Shown one piece after another: positions 26,701-41,300 of a DNA stretch of 64,000 nt. The notes beneath the pieces were generated by a model that saw only the letters and a program-made list of their open reading frames with translations, searched no databases and was not told where the DNA came from. The stretch spans positions 71,577,741 to 71,641,740 of the forward strand of contig CM076259.1 in the NCBI GenBank assembly GCA_038380795.1, read 5' to 3'. This DNA comes from Pyrocephalus nanus (taxonomy: Eukaryota > Chordata > Aves > Passeriformes > Tyrannidae). The position numbers were made by a program, and so were the translations under genes. The stretch's first letter is position 1; every line of letters begins with the position of its first letter.

Positions 26701-29700
26701 TGCTGAGTTTTATGTATGAAACTACTTCTATGCTGCAAACCCTTCTACTTGAAGGGCTGTTCCCTCAGACTTAGTGGCACTTATCGAACACAAATGGTGA
26801 GTTGCCACATAATATTTTGATGTCAAGTTTGCATTCTTAGCAAAATGACTTTTTTTTTTTTTTTAAATTACATTCTCTAATATGAAAGGTTTGCCCCTGA
26901 CTCTACATCCAGTAAATGCATCCCATAAACTTTTTTGCTGTGTTAAGCAAAGCCCTGGGAAATGTGAGCCCATTTATTTTAAAGTTTTTTAGAGTGATAC
27001 TGACTACAAAGGCAACAGCCACCTTAGGTGCACTGCTCACTTTGGTCTATCCTCTTCTTCAAGAATGAAGAATTTGTCTCTAATGTCCCATCTAGAAGGA
27101 CTGTATGGGATTCAACCCTGAGTGAATATAAATGCAGATTAAACTGGGGGCAAAATCTTGACAAGTCTGCAGCAGAAACATGGAAAGAATAAACCTTTTG
27201 CAGAGCTGGAATGTGAGTTTCCTAAGAAAGTTTTAGAGTCCTCACAAATTACTATCTAGACACAGTTGAGAATAGCAGTCTACGTTCCTGCTGAAGTTTC
27301 CTAGTTCTTAAATATCTGAAGTGAGTGCAGTAGAGCCTTTAGAAATGACCATTCTGCAAATGGCTTCCCCAAACATTTTGCTTGATGGGAAAATAAAAGC
27401 TCTTGCATGTTGCTCAAACTTGTACAGTGATATTATGCATTACATCTGCACTTAGTAGCAAACATGGTATTCTCCCCAAAGTAATCACTGTGCATAATAA
27501 AGCTTCTTTAAAGCAGGGAATGTAATTGCTTGGTGTTAACTGCACACCTACAAAACCATAATGCTTTCTGTTTACACTAAGAGAAAATGTTTTAGGAGGA
27601 GAGAAGCTAAACCCCAGGATTTTTAGTGCAGCCTGCACACAGGATAACTGGGGTCCCAGGTAACCAACAAAATTATGTCTTATCCCTGTGAAAGTTTGCT
27701 GTTCATAGTGAGTAGCTTCTATTCTAACATGTTAAAATCTTTTGCCTTACCACTGGAAAATTCAGTAGAGGTTTTTGAGAGTAAATAAATTATCATGTCC
27801 ATCTTCCAGATTAGGGCTAGACTGATGTACTATATAATCTAGAGTCAGGAGTAGCCAGGAATAGAAAGAATGCTTATTTTACAACCCAGAGAAATCATTA
27901 CCTGTGAAATTAGATTCCTGTAACCATGCAGGTCTCTTCAAGCACTCCAGAAATTCCTTCATGATGGTGGAAGGGACACAGTAAGATAATATTCCCTTGC
28001 TACTTTCTCCAAAACCTTTCCATGTGGGAGGCCGAGCATCCATGGTTTCAGGGAATGGAGTGGGCCTTACACTGAATTTTTCTGCTTCACTCTTCTCAGG
28101 GTAAGATGCAACTACATTCTCTCTCCTTTAAATGACTGTTCAGGTGTAACTAATTTCTGGGGTACCTGAGCAGTGATCCTGTTTTGGGGATTGTACTATG
28201 ATTCTCTTCTATTTTCTGGGGAAGGTAATGTCCAGGATATGAAGTTAGCTCTCCCTTGGTTATCATGAGGCTTAGGAAGGCAATGGCAAGTATGTGAAAG
28301 ACAAACATCACACATGTAGACAAAATGGCAAGTAACATCTCCATCCTGCATTCTGGAGGATCTGACAAATCACAGCATTCCTTATTCTTTGTTTAATACT
28401 TAAAAATAAGTGGTTCTAAAAGTTATCTAGCTGTATTTAATCATTTCAGTAAACAGACTTTTCCAGTATTTAACTAATTTTATAAGTGAACTGAAAAGGT
28501 CCAGATTTCTTCTGCCACAGGGTCACTATATGCAGGTATGAGTGTGGGTTTAAGAATTTCAGAGTCATCATGGAAGTGGAAGCAATGTATGAAAACATGA
28601 ATAGTGCATGCAGCAGTTGCTTAAAACTAATATATTCTTGTGCAGTCAACCACTAGTTTTTTTTCAGAATTATGACTTTGAACTCAAGGAACACTTACAC
28701 AATAGGTACGTAAGAATTCTGGATAGGTCTCCAGAGCCTTAAAAATTAGCAGAGAATTCAAGTTAAATACTGTCTGGGACTATTCAATGGCTTGGAAATG
28801 TTGCTGTGCTTACACATATTGATATAATTTAATTTCCCATGGTGAAAAAACTAACTTGGACATTGGCAGTGGTGGAATGATCTGCACAGATGCTTTGAGA
28901 GTTGCAAATTGATGTATTACTGAACATAATTCTGCAGAATGAACTGGAGCCATCTACATTTGTCTGCTTACATTTCACAACAATGATCTCTGAGAACTCT
29001 ACATAGATTAAGACTGATTAAAGCTGTTTATTACTCATTAAAGAGTTACCCCGCCTTGTGATAATGCTGCAGTGTTGCTGAAACCTGTTCGAGATATTAA
29101 CTGCTAGAGTTGTCACAGAAAACATACTGCACATCTGCAGACATGCCTGAGAGTAAAAAGAGATTTTTACTGTTTTTTCAATCAATATTTAAAATATGAG
29201 TTAAAAAAAAAACTTACAAGGATAAAAGCTAAGTGTGTATCAACAGATATTGCATTGCTATTGCTTTGGGTTGTGATAAAAAATTATAACAGTGAAGAAA
29301 ACTTGTGTAAACTCCTGAAGCTTTTTCAGTAACTTGCTTTTTCTGCATGTGTTTTTCAAAGACTACTCTTTGATATTAAGTCAACTCTTGAAAAAGTCTC
29401 CTATGAAGTATTAGTCAAAGGGTGCAGAAAAGGCTTTTACACAGAGATATAAAAATACTTTTTTAATATCTGAAATCTGTATTTATGAATGTACTAACTA
29501 TGCAGACACTGATGTTGGTAAGAATGTTGCAAAATTATCATGTAGATTTTCTCTACTTGTTTTTATTTCCTTTTCAAAGTCTGTGAGAACATTCTGATGT
29601 GTCTTTGGAAGGCTGGGTCATGCAGGACAGTAGCACAGAAGACTTCCACCTCCCTGGGTCACCCCTGCAAACGTAAGGGTAGGAAAAAATAGTAAAGGTT

Positions 29701-30439
29701 AAGAGTCCACTGAATGCTGAGTCTAAACTTCTGTTAGAGCATGTTCTTGGTGGTGTCCTGGTCACCTGAGACAGTCCATGTGTCTTGTATTTCATAATCT
29801 GCAAATACTAGGTAGGGCCTGGGTATGTTACCCAGAAGATTTCTCATCAGTCAGTACATGAGTGACAGAAGGTCCTTTTCTACTTCTCCCCATTCCCCTT
29901 CTGTCTCAATTTACTCCTTTTTAAATTTCAGCTCAGCTTTTATCCCCACTGCAGTGGAATGAGTCAGGCCACACCTACAGAAGCAAACCACACTGTAGCA
30001 GGTATCCCACAGCTGTCTATCTCTGCTCCCAAAGTACTTCTGGGCACAGTGAGGCAGTCAGTGCAGGTCAAGGACTACCCCTAGCAGACAGTTTAGAAGA
30101 AGCAAGCCTGCTTTGAATGGCAGCTGAGAAGAGACATGTAGGCATACGAATGTGCCCAGTGCCATGCCTGTCCACCTCAGAGTCAGAGAGCAGACTCTAC
30201 AGACTATGGAGACACGTAGTGACCTTTATCCATGGCTCAAATCCACTGAAAGAATAAGAAGAGAATTCCCTGCCAACGAGTTCTAGCATCCAACTCCACA
30301 AAGCTCGTAGACTGTAAATATGGCCATACTTCTACATCTCTAAGGTAGAAGGAATCAAGTATTTTGTTGGCAAGATATATGCACAGTTGCTAAAGGAGAC
30401 TGCTCAATGAGAAGAGAGTTTATCTACAAAATGTTGAAA
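20707..30439. other. Long gene-free AT-rich region
   Basis: No exon or RNA gene recognised in nearly 10 kb. A GC-richer part at 25300-26340 contains no exon I can name and few CpGs. An A/C-rich tract lies near 23920-23945 and a T run near 26850. Open frames are short. Confidence 0.5.
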
Positions 30440-30695
30440 GTGTTTGAAAAATGGTCATAAAATAAACACAAGAAGTTCTACCTCAACATGAGGAAAAACT
30501 TCTTTACACTGAGGGTGGCATAGCACTGGAACAGGTTGCCCAGGGAGGCCACAGAGTCTCTGGAGACATTCAAAAACCACCTGGATGCATTCCTGTACAA
30601 TATGCTGTAGCTAACCCTGCGCTGGCAGGGTCACTGGACCAGATGATCTCCAGAGGTCCCTTCCAGAGGTCCCTATCCTGTGATTCTGTGAAATT
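30440..30695 (+). mobile_element. CR1 LINE fragment, 3' end
   Basis: Carries GGAAAAACTTCTTTACACTG, GCACTGGAACAGGTTGCCCA, CTGGACCAGATGATCTCCAG and a TGTGATTCTGTG tail in the order of CR1 3' ends. The 'GGTCCCTTCCAG' word is duplicated. Confidence 0.93.
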
Positions 30696-32003
30696 AATTT
30701 TAAAAATATAATAAATTTAGCACCCTCCTTCCAACCTTTGGCATACAATTCAAAAGCAGAATTTCTTTAGAGAGATCACCAGATGTTTACTTATCGTTTA
30801 AAAAACAATGCATGGTCTAAGCCTCATCATTTGAAAGAGGTGAGCTACTTTCATTAAAATTTTAAACATGCTCAATTCTAAGGTGAGATGTAAGGAAAAT
30901 TTTGGCAATCTGCTTCTGAAAACTGGTGGGCAACTTCAATTATGAGCAGAACTACTACTGTTCAGGTTTGATCACAGAAATTCACTTTACAAAAAACTGA
31001 GAAGCTCCTATTTTATTCTAGTAATGGCACTGAGGAGTTGTGATTGATTCTGCAGAAGTGACAGAGATGTATCTGGACAAGGGAAGAGAATAAAGCCTGC
31101 AAAATAAAACTGGATATATTTGTTGATAATTTATTCCAGCACTTCATAGAAAACTGAGGTAACCCTAACAGGAGCAAACTCAAGTCAGTATTACAGAAAG
31201 AGTAAGAAAAATCACCAGTGAATTTACATGTGAAAGTACAACCATATACCATTCATTCTTTATATCTGTTCAGATTTGTACATGTTTTTGAAAGACAGAT
31301 TGGCTTAGTTTGTTGGCAATCCACAAGAATTTTGAAAGTACAAATGAAACTATGTTACGGTACTGTAACACAGTATGACATTGCTAAGAAAGACTCAAGA
31401 CCCCTCCCTCCCTCTCTGATCTCATTTGAAGCGTGACAATATCTGATTGGCACTGGTAACACACAGCCCCCCCATGTATACTGGGTCTCATTTTAGCATG
31501 CTCTGAACTAGCTTTCCATACCCTCTTCACTTCAGATCTGTAGATGTTAAGGACCCCTAGCCTTGAGCAGGCAGGAATAATGAGTACACATGAACAAAAC
31601 ACATTTATAAAAGACAACATTTTAAAACTAAATGTGCTTGCTCTTGGACCTTCTACAGTGTGTACATGATCTGCAGGTTTGATCTCAGGAAAACTATTTC
31701 AGCTTCAGACAAAAACATTTGGAATGTCAAGAGACTACTGAAGTCCTGAGAACAACCTTAGGAACATCACTGTTGTAACTCAGTAAAATCCATTAATGTT
31801 TCCCATAACACTGAATCTAAACATGCATTAGCGCAAACCATGAATGATAATTCCAAATTGCAATATGGCCTAAAATTTCCGGATATCACAGAAACAAATG
31901 GGTGTGGTCATTCACAACACAACATTGCACAATGTAGAACAGAGTGCCTCTTTTAAAATGTATATGGAAATTCCAAAAGTGTGATGAGACAAAAGCAGAT
32001 ATA
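30696..32003. other. Region downstream of ALG5
   Basis: AT-rich, no gene recognised. It may contain part of a longer ALG5 3'UTR if the 32004 signal is skipped. Confidence 0.4.
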
Positions 32004-32009
32004 TTTATT
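32004..32009 (-). terminator. ALG5: Candidate ALG5 polyadenylation signal
   Basis: This is the first canonical AATAAA on the minus strand after the ALG5 stop codon, about 260 bases downstream. The assignment rests on position only. No cleavage site or transcript evidence can be seen from sequence. Confidence 0.5.
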
Positions 32010-32268
32010 TGAATTAATTTATAAGACATGTCAAAGTTACTATCTAATAAAATAAAAACCTGATTACCAGGTAAGAAAATCTTTTTTGAAATGCTTTCTC
32101 TTTTCAAAATGTACAAATTCCCTGCTGGCAATCTTACAAAATACATATATGCTGCAAAAATGAAACATACAGGAGGAGCAATGAAGAATTACCTCAGCTT
32201 TCATCACCACTTTACTTGATTGACACTGTTCTCACAGTATAATAATATATTTGGAAAATGTAAATAAC

Positions 32269-32381
32269 CTAATTACATTTTCTTCTTTCGAGCTGCCAGG
32301 CACCAGTCATATATCGCAGTCGTATAAAAAGAAGATCCCTGCCCATCTGCAGCCAGCTCCAAAAGGGAACCAACTTAGAAC
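32269..32381 (-). CDS. ALG5: ALG5 coding exon 10 and stop (residues 295-331)
   Basis: It opens GSKLVPFWSWLQMGRDLLFI and ends QLERRKCN before TAG at 32271-32269. The acceptor is ATCACAG. The C-terminus is charged, as usual for the family. Confidence 0.95.
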
Positions 32382-35300
32382 CTGTGATTAATGAAGAAGA
32401 AAATCAGAAGGACATTGTTAGAAAAAAATGAGCATTGGCAAGACACACACTTAAGCAGCCTTGAAACTCTGCATTCTCAGCACACTCATCAATAAAGTTA
32501 TTGCTTTATAATAATTACACTATGCCATAGGTGGAAGACTAGTTTGCAAGCAGCACAGTAATTCCATTTTTATGACAAGATGCACAGTATTCTCCATGGC
32601 AAGGTTTTGTTCAAGTAAGAGGAACCTGAACACCACTAATTAGGCAAATGATCTTTTTACTGACTTTGGAGAAGAGGACCACCACCTTATCTTGCAGCAG
32701 TAATATGAACGTGCCAATAGTCAGGCAAGTAAGGAACCCACACCATGAAACCAAGCCTTCTTCCATCTTTGCTAACATTTGAGATAGGTGCAATGCACAT
32801 GTGGAACTGGACTAAAAGGAAGCATTTCTTTTCTAGCAAAGCTGGCTCAGGATGTTCTCTACTTGCACCCTTCATCATCACTGCAGTTCTTTGTACTATC
32901 TGTTGTCCAGGAGTTGTGTTGAGGGGAAGAGATTCAGATTAAGAAAAGACAAAAATATGAGAAGGGTAAAAAAAAAAATGGAGGAACTGCCTTTGATAGG
33001 AGGGAAGTGAGCTGAAGCAAGCAGTACCTCTTAAGCTGGCTCTGCTATGATGAAATATGCATGGAGCTATACTTTCCAGTAACCCAGTGCCGGAGACCTC
33101 CCTATGGGTCTGAAAGAACATCACATCTTAAGAAGAGATGGTGCCTTAGAGGAGGCCTTAACAGCTGAGAATTTTGGAAGGTAAGACACAGTGAAATGGA
33201 GTTGAATCAATAAGCGATGATGGTCAGACTTCCTGCACAGTGTTTTACAATTGCTCTATTTTTATTAGCACATTAAAGCAAGAGGACATGCCAAAGTAGT
33301 GTTTTGTCCTAGCAGTATAACTACCTACTTTTGCCTCCAGTGGGAGTGCAGAGTTTCTCTCTCTTGTTACCCCTTCACCTACTCTTCCTGTACCAAGCCA
33401 CGGAGAAGGCTGGCAAAGACACAAAATTCAAAATTTGTGTGGAAAGAAGGCTGTGTGCTATCAAAACTGAGTAAAATACAGGCAGACCCTTGGATACTTT
33501 ATTCTGGATTGACATGTAAGAAACCTTACAAGAATATAAACAATTTGCCTACCTTCTATTTCAGTCCAGTTGACAGCAACTTCTGCTATAGGTATTTTCA
33601 AGCGCTGGGCTATATAAAGAAGTTCCACATCAAACGCCCTGAAGAACAGGAAATGGAAAATACAGTTGCACTTATTTCCAGAAGAAAGACAGCGGGAATG
33701 TTAATGAAATCCCTTACCTGATTTATTAGTATCAAGTGCATAACTGAACTAACCGTTCAGTAATGCAGTTGATACCAGTGCTCTACAGGTCAGATGCACA
33801 TGGAATGGAAATTTATTTCCCTGACCAAACATCTCAGAACACAGACAATATACAATAATACAATAGTAACAACAACCCTTCACTGCATCCTGTTTTTGAA
33901 GTATAAGGTCATGCTGTGTTCAGACCACTGCTTGCTTTTCATTCTGGCCACTATTATGATTTAAACATTTTTAAAACCCATGAAGACCAAGCAGTCAAAT
34001 GTACAGCGTCACTCCACATCTCTAGGAGTTTCATCAAAGGGGACAACAACCTGCTGTGGCTTTACACCAATCTGATGGTTTCTCCTTGTGCTTTCTAAGT
34101 CAACAAACTCAAGGCAGCAGCACAGAACTGAGAAATTATCTAAGTTACTGTGCATAACAGAACCTGAACAGTTGTATTTTATCCAGTGACCATTTAAAGA
34201 ACAACACAGAAACCCTCTCGAGACACTTGTGTTTTTTGCTGGCACAATTTTTTGCAGGCTGTGCAGCAAAATGTACTGGGGAAGTGATCCTGCTCTAAGT
34301 CAGCTGCCCTTTTCTGCTCACTTTGTCCAAAATATACTCAATCCTCTCGGTTCTCTGCACAGAGGATTCTTTGTGCATTGCATTCTTGAAACCACATGCT
34401 CAAATGGGCCTTGTGGCCCTGAAGCTTTTAACATGAGTCAAGTAGTTTGGCAGCTTGTAATGCTCATGTAAAAATCAGCATATAAAACTGCCAGTAGCTA
34501 CTATTGACAAGGGTGAATGCAAATCACAATGATGAAAATTCTGGTGATTTTCTTAGATTTCAAATTGCTAGGTTGGGTTTTTTTTTTCCTCTCTGTAATC
34601 TTCAAATGTCACTAGGGACTTTCTTGTGGTATATACAGAACCTCCATGGCACAGTATCTAACCAGTTTTTATTTTACTTTTTACATACATTATGCAATGG
34701 AAAGGTATCAGGGGCCAGATGTGTTTAAAATAAAAGCTTTCCACTACTGGGCTATTTCTGGTTCTTACATAATTACATACAAAAGAATCTAATGGAAGTT
34801 CTATGGGATGACTATTTGATAACCCTATACAGTTTCCAACTGCAATTATCCCACTTCTTTGTACAACACTGACGTTTCACTTAGGGCTATCATTTCCTTT
34901 AATTTACCCAATCTCCCCATGTATCTATACCTCCCCGTGTACAGTTTATTTCCAGATCTTATACATATTAACTGGGAAAGGAACAGTACTCTGTTTTGTG
35001 CACTGACAAGTTATCTTCCAGTTACATGTGCGAAATGACTAGCTATGAAGCTGGTTAAGTAACTTTTGAGTCCTTCTTGTATTTTGGTTTTTTTTTACTT
35101 CAGAAGTGGATTTCTCTCCTCTAAGAGGGTTTCAGTTTCCACAAAACTAGCCAAAGCTTTTGGTCTTGAAATCTCTACTTTCTGTTAGATTTGGTTTAAA
35201 TTACCAATGAATATGAAAATGAAGGCAGGGAAACACAGAGACTGTTGATGGACAGATGAAGATAAAAACAGGCAATATATTTCCTGTTTTAGCGGAAAAT

Positions 35301-38300
35301 TAAACCAAACTAAAAAACCCAAACCAACTCTTGCTGTTTTAGGCAAATTTGTGACTTGGAATTATCTGAAGAGCTTCTTTATTGGAAGAATTCGAGTTAT
35401 TCTTTCCTTGACAAACAAAACAAACGTTCTTCATCACTAACCAGTATATTTTTGATAAATAAAATATACAGGGGATTAGTTTTTTGATTACTGTAAATAA
35501 CAGAGCTAGAATAGAAGGCCAATTTTATAACAGTACATACAAGGCACAATGGATTAGATATGAAGATCGGTTGTGTTACACATCAACAATACAATTACTA
35601 CAAAATAAGTTAGTAATATCCTTTTTTTATCGCCTCTTTTCCCAGGCAATGGGGTACAGCACAATTATTTAATTATTTTACTCTTTCATTCCTTTGGTGC
35701 TAGACAATTGAAATGGCAGAAGAAAGCTTGTAAGATTTTCTTCTGTAAAAAACACTTTATTTAACCAGTAAGTGCAATTACAATTAGAATCTTCAGTTTA
35801 AAAAAGAATAAAATTTAAGATTGCATTTTTACAGCTTAGACTGATTATCCTCATTCTAGGTAAAATGTTTTGCTTAAGTAGTACTGAGTTGTAAGGAATA
35901 TAGAATTTCTAGCACTTACTAGGATATCTGAATATAAACAAATCTAAGCAGCCATGCAAGCAGTACTATAACTGGTTAAACTGCGCAACTAAGATTTATA
36001 CACAGACATGACACGCTTCATTGTAGCTGCAATACTACATACTTTTTCAAAACTATGTTCAATTATAAAAAATACCCCAACAACAATAAAAAAGGAACAA
36101 TTTACCAGCGTTCTATATGAAGAGTTGAGAAAGTCCGCAAGGCAGCTTCTCTGGTTAGAAGTTTAAATCCACACTGTGTGTCCCTGATCTCTTTGACACA
36201 GAGAAACCAAACAAGGAAGTGGAACCCGTACATAAGAAGAGTTCGAAAGTAAGAGCGCTGTGGACAAAAGGATGTAAGTTAGATGGTTTAATTTAAATGA
36301 TGAGTGAAGTGCTTGAACAGAGCTGTCTTACAGCTTTCAAAGTGAGTAAACTGTTTTTGGTTTGCACTGGAATGAAAATAGAACCTATCAATTGTTACAG
36401 TGAAACAAAATTACAGATGAAAGGGAAAGACTTGCCAGTCAAGCCCCCTCTAGGATAGAAGATATCCAAGTTGTTTTTTCTGCTTTCCCCAATTCACAGC
36501 AGCTTTTCACTTGGAATAATGCTTTTACTAAGTAAAGAAGGAACCTGGATTTCAAATAACAGTGGGAGAGCCACAGTATCTTCTGCATTACTCTTTGGGA
36601 ATTCCCCAAGGAAAAGTACAGTGAAGGAGGAAGAGGACAGCATGTTACATGCTCTACTCCACTGAACACTTATACACTATTTTTTCCCCTCTGTCTAGTC
36701 CTCTTGTTTTTCTAAAAATTGGTTGCACAGAAGCAACAAATTCAAAAGTTACCAGGACAGGTAATGGATAATAAGCCAGAAGGACTCATAAAGTGCTACT
36801 CTTAAGCATACACATTTAAACTAAACAGGTTCCAGCTACTAATCCAACACAAAAATTGAAAAAGTTTTTTATTATTAAAAAACCCAAACAGGAACATCTC
36901 GTTATTTGTCACCCACTTCTTTCATTCAGGACTGAAAAATCTCCAGAGCTTGCACACACCATGTTAAGGCACTTAAGAGAATGCAACTACAGAATGCACC
37001 TTTTTGCAGTACACAATGGACCAAGTAAAAACCAGATCTAAAGTAAAGGCTACTGTGCAAGATAATATTTCATTTTATATTTCCAGCAATGTTACACAGT
37101 TATCTCTTTTGTTCTTTTGCTTTCACAGATACATTTTATGTTCTTGGTAAATGTTCTCCTAGCCTACTCTTTGGTTACACTTTTGTCCTTGATGAAATAG
37201 AGATAAGCTTGTCCATGGACTCCAGAGGCTGGAGTCTGGATTTGCAGAAGTCCCTCTTAGTCTTTTATTCAAGACAGTTCCTAAACAACTAGAACTCTGA
37301 TCTACAAATCACTTCTGAACTCACTGCTGGTCTTAAGCTCAATTTAAGTCACTGTATTTTCTTCCCATTGTAGTAGTCTTTCTGTTCCAGACTAGGGACA
37401 GCTGGATGACAAAATGAAATGGACTACATATTTTAAACAAATCAGTACTACCTAAGCAATTGGTGATTCCTTTACTAAAGTCAGAAATACAGGGCGAAAC
37501 GGGGAAAAAAGGAGGGACACACCCTAAAAACTGTACTTCTGTTTTAAAAGCTAAAAGTCCTATTCCACTTCCTTTCCCCATGTAGCAAGACCTTCAAAGA
37601 TGAAAAGAAATATGAATGCACTGAAGAAAGTTTATTGACATTCAGCACCTGACCATACACTTAAGCATTTTTTCTGGGCTCAAATTTCTGAGCATTACCA
37701 GGGTAACTTGTTTGGAACTTTTGTAACTATTTTAGTAGTTGTATATATATTTTAGAATTATTTTCAGCATTAAACATTAGTATAAACAAAGCTTACTCTT
37801 GAAAACATTCAACATGATGAGCACATCAAATGATGCTGAAAAAAAGAGCCCAGCAACGCATCTATTGCAATAGAAGTCCCACACCTGTACTTTGTTAACT
37901 ACTCTGCCAAGACACCAGAAAACCAGATGCAAGATAAGGTCGTGTACCTATGCATCACTCTTTATTCCACAAGAGCCACACATAGAACACGACTGTCTGT
38001 GTGTTCAAAATCAAAAATTTTACAGTGAGTAATACAGAAAAATTACATCACTTTCCCACAAATTGAGATACTCTTCAGTTGGCTGCTAATCATTGCTAAC
38101 TCACTTTAAACAGGTTTCAAGATCTGCAGGTCAAGCTCTTGCACTGGAAGGGAATCACTAATAATGAACTCATAAATTTCCTTCCACCCTAGCCCCAGTA
38201 CTGGTTACTAGTTACAAATTTTGTCAGGGTTCAAAAGTTCTGCTCTTGACATGCTCTCAACTCAAAAAATTAAATCTGTAAACTGGAACACTAACTGACA

Positions 38301-41300
38301 CCAGTACAAAGTGCCTGAAATCATCCCCTGTACATGACAGAGAACATCCAACACTTACAACAATATTTTCCTTATTTTTAGCTTCCATTCTTTTACAAAT
38401 ATTGATTATTTAATTGCAAAATCTGTAGAGCAGAAACAAATAATGGAAGTATTTGGGTTATAGTACACAGCAGGAAATTGAAACAAACCTTTGCTACTGA
38501 ATCCTTCTCCAGATGAGCTCTAGAACCACAGGAAATAGCCATTTGGTTCTGTACAAGAATATAAAATAAAGAGTTATTATTTAAACTAGTATTTTCAGAA
38601 TCAGTGGAATCTTTTGTTGAGAATCATGTAACAAAAAAACTTCAAAGCAGTATACTTTTCTGCTTCCTCTAGCTGCACTTTTTCTACTGCTAAATTCTGA
38701 GCCTAAATCAGTTTTTTCTACAGTTAACAGATACTCTAAAGTTTATTACAATTTGCATATGGTGCATGCGAATTGCTTCAATTTATTCAGGTTTGGTTTA
38801 GCTTACATTGTTTACTGTATGCATATAGTATATGTGCTTAACAGCACAGATAAGCATGCAGCATTCCTAAGAACCGAATGTTTTCCTTAAATATTGTGCA
38901 ACAGAAGGGTAACAGAATAAAGTACTTGTTGCACTGATGCACCTTCAAACAAATAAAATGCCATGGTGTTAGCCAAAAATATAACCTCAAATTAAATCAA
39001 GGCGATGAAAACAAAAGGTTTAGCATTATTCTCATGCTACTATTTCTCAGATGAAATCTCTCAAATATACTATATTTGAGAGTGTGGGACCAATGCTGGA
39101 GAAACAGCAGCAGCTGCTGCTGCTCTGACAGCAAAGACCATCAGGGTCACACTGGTGCCTGTTAGCTCTTGCACTTGTGCTTCTGCACTCACAAGACCAT
39201 GACCCTTTCCACAGGCACATCCCCTGCAGCTCTGGCTGGAAGGCTGCATATCACTTCTGGCCTTTGGGAAACTAGCTACAAGTGCCTCACTCACCTGTGT
39301 TTAAGCAGAAAATAAATCTCAGTTCTTTCAAGTCAAGCTCCCAAAAGAGAATGACTATGCAGGGAGGTGTTCTTGTTCCACAGGTTTTTGAACTTTTATT
39401 TACAATAAAAGCTCTTCCAAATACTGTCATTTAACCAAGGACCCTGAGAAAAGAAAACCTCTCTAAAAGAGTGTGAAATTAAGATGCATCCTTAAATATT
39501 TATAGGATGACATCAGATAAAATGGAAATACAAAACAGTTAACAAAGAAAACTAAGTAGGCAACACATGGTATTTATATAGAAGAGAACAGCTTTAAAGA
39601 AGCTAAAAGAAGGATAAATAAAACATTCTGTACTGCACTGAAGTAGGCACAGTGGATGCAAAGGAGTTAAGAACTCTGTAGAAGCTCTTTCTGACAGCCC
39701 ATTCTTGAGGCTTCTAAGCTTACATGTAGGTCTTTAGACTTAACATCTCCAACTGGATCTCAGAAAACTCAAGTTGAAGAGAATTACAAAGGTCAATCTC
39801 TGTGCATGTGTATTAAACTAAAGCCATAAGAATTTATACTCACAGGCCATGGCTGGAGATTTTTTAGTCCTTCTTCTACTTTTTCAATATCTGCAAATTT
39901 TGTAGCTCCATCTGCATCAGCCATAAGAATTTTTTTCCCCCGAGAACTAAACACACCCTGCAATGAAAATAGTCCATAAAAATCAACACTTTTGAAATTA
40001 CTAGTTGTCATAAGCTAGATGCAAAAGACTCCAAAAACCTAATATAGTAGCAAGAACAGTGATATCTTACAGATTCAACACAACATGTGAGTTTTAATAT
40101 TCTGCTACTAACAACAATATACCAATTTATATTATAATAACATCTAGAGACTTCACACACTGTGTGGTGTCCCACAGTGACAGACAATGCATGAACACAA
40201 AAGGCTAACAGTCCCTCTGAAGAGAAGGTTGCAAAATAAAAGCTTTACAAACCAAAACCTGAAAGTCAACAAGTTGCTACAGTCAGCTGCAGAGGGGAGC
40301 ACAAGAAGCAGTGATTAGCAGCTGCCACTGCACTGGATGGCTTTTCTTTGTCATTTGAGCTATGGAAAGGAGGATGCAGTGCTAGTTTTTCCCAACACAG
40401 TTTCAAGAGAATTCAAGAGCTATTTCTCAAAATGAATTTAAGATTCAGTTTTAAGTCACGGCATCACTGCAAAACATTTGTGATGCACAGGTTTCACAGC
40501 CTGTTTTGCCATATTCTCGGTCAGACAAATTTCACCATTTTTTAAGAGATCCAGACAGGAAAACAGTTAGCAGTGGGTCTGACCGAAGTACTGTCACAAC
40601 CAAGTATGTGGTGAGTTTGGAAAACCCTCTCAAGGAAATATTGTATACACATCCATTCTACACGCTGCACTTGCAAGAGTGTATCACACAGAGAATTTTC
40701 TCTGTCTCTTGAAATAACTTCAGAAGTATAGAGCTTACAAAAGTTCCATATGTCCTAATATAATGTTCTCTCAATTTTTTATATTTATTCATTTTAAAAA
40801 AAAAATTGACATATTAGATCTTAAAATATAGATAAAGATAAGTCAGTGGTAACCCACAGATGCTACCAACCTTTTTCACAAAAGTAATCTTAGGAAAAAA
40901 TATTCCTTCTAAATGTGTAACAACTATTTTATTTTTAGGACATGACGATTTCAGGGTAATGTTTATGTGAAAGCATGAATTGTGCTGTTTCTGCTATCGA
41001 GTCTGGGTGATAACAGTGGGTTTCAGTAAACACAAAATTTGCTGGATGAGAATGATTCTTTATAATCCATTTTAAAAAACACATCTATGACCTGGAAAGC
41101 ACAGTTTGCAAATTTGACTCTATTTTGTCTACAAAACCTTAACTTTTATCTATAACAGTCTGGTTGTGTGTTTTCTTTGGTTGGCTTTTATAAACACAAG
41201 CCTATTTCTAAGTGGAACTAACATCAATATGAAATCCAAGTATTTTTTTCCCTTTAAAATCTCACATACAAAATTGTCTTTACTACTGATCTTCCTGGCA

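Noticed and set aside
28150..28368. 72-residue open frame with a hydrophobic segment
   Set aside because: Single short frame without family match, splice context or start context.
1..32000. SMAD9 coding exons on the minus strand
   Set aside because: I looked for the MH1 start (SLFSFTSPAVKRLLGW-like) and MH2 motifs among the open frames and found none. At most a non-coding 5' exon could be here.
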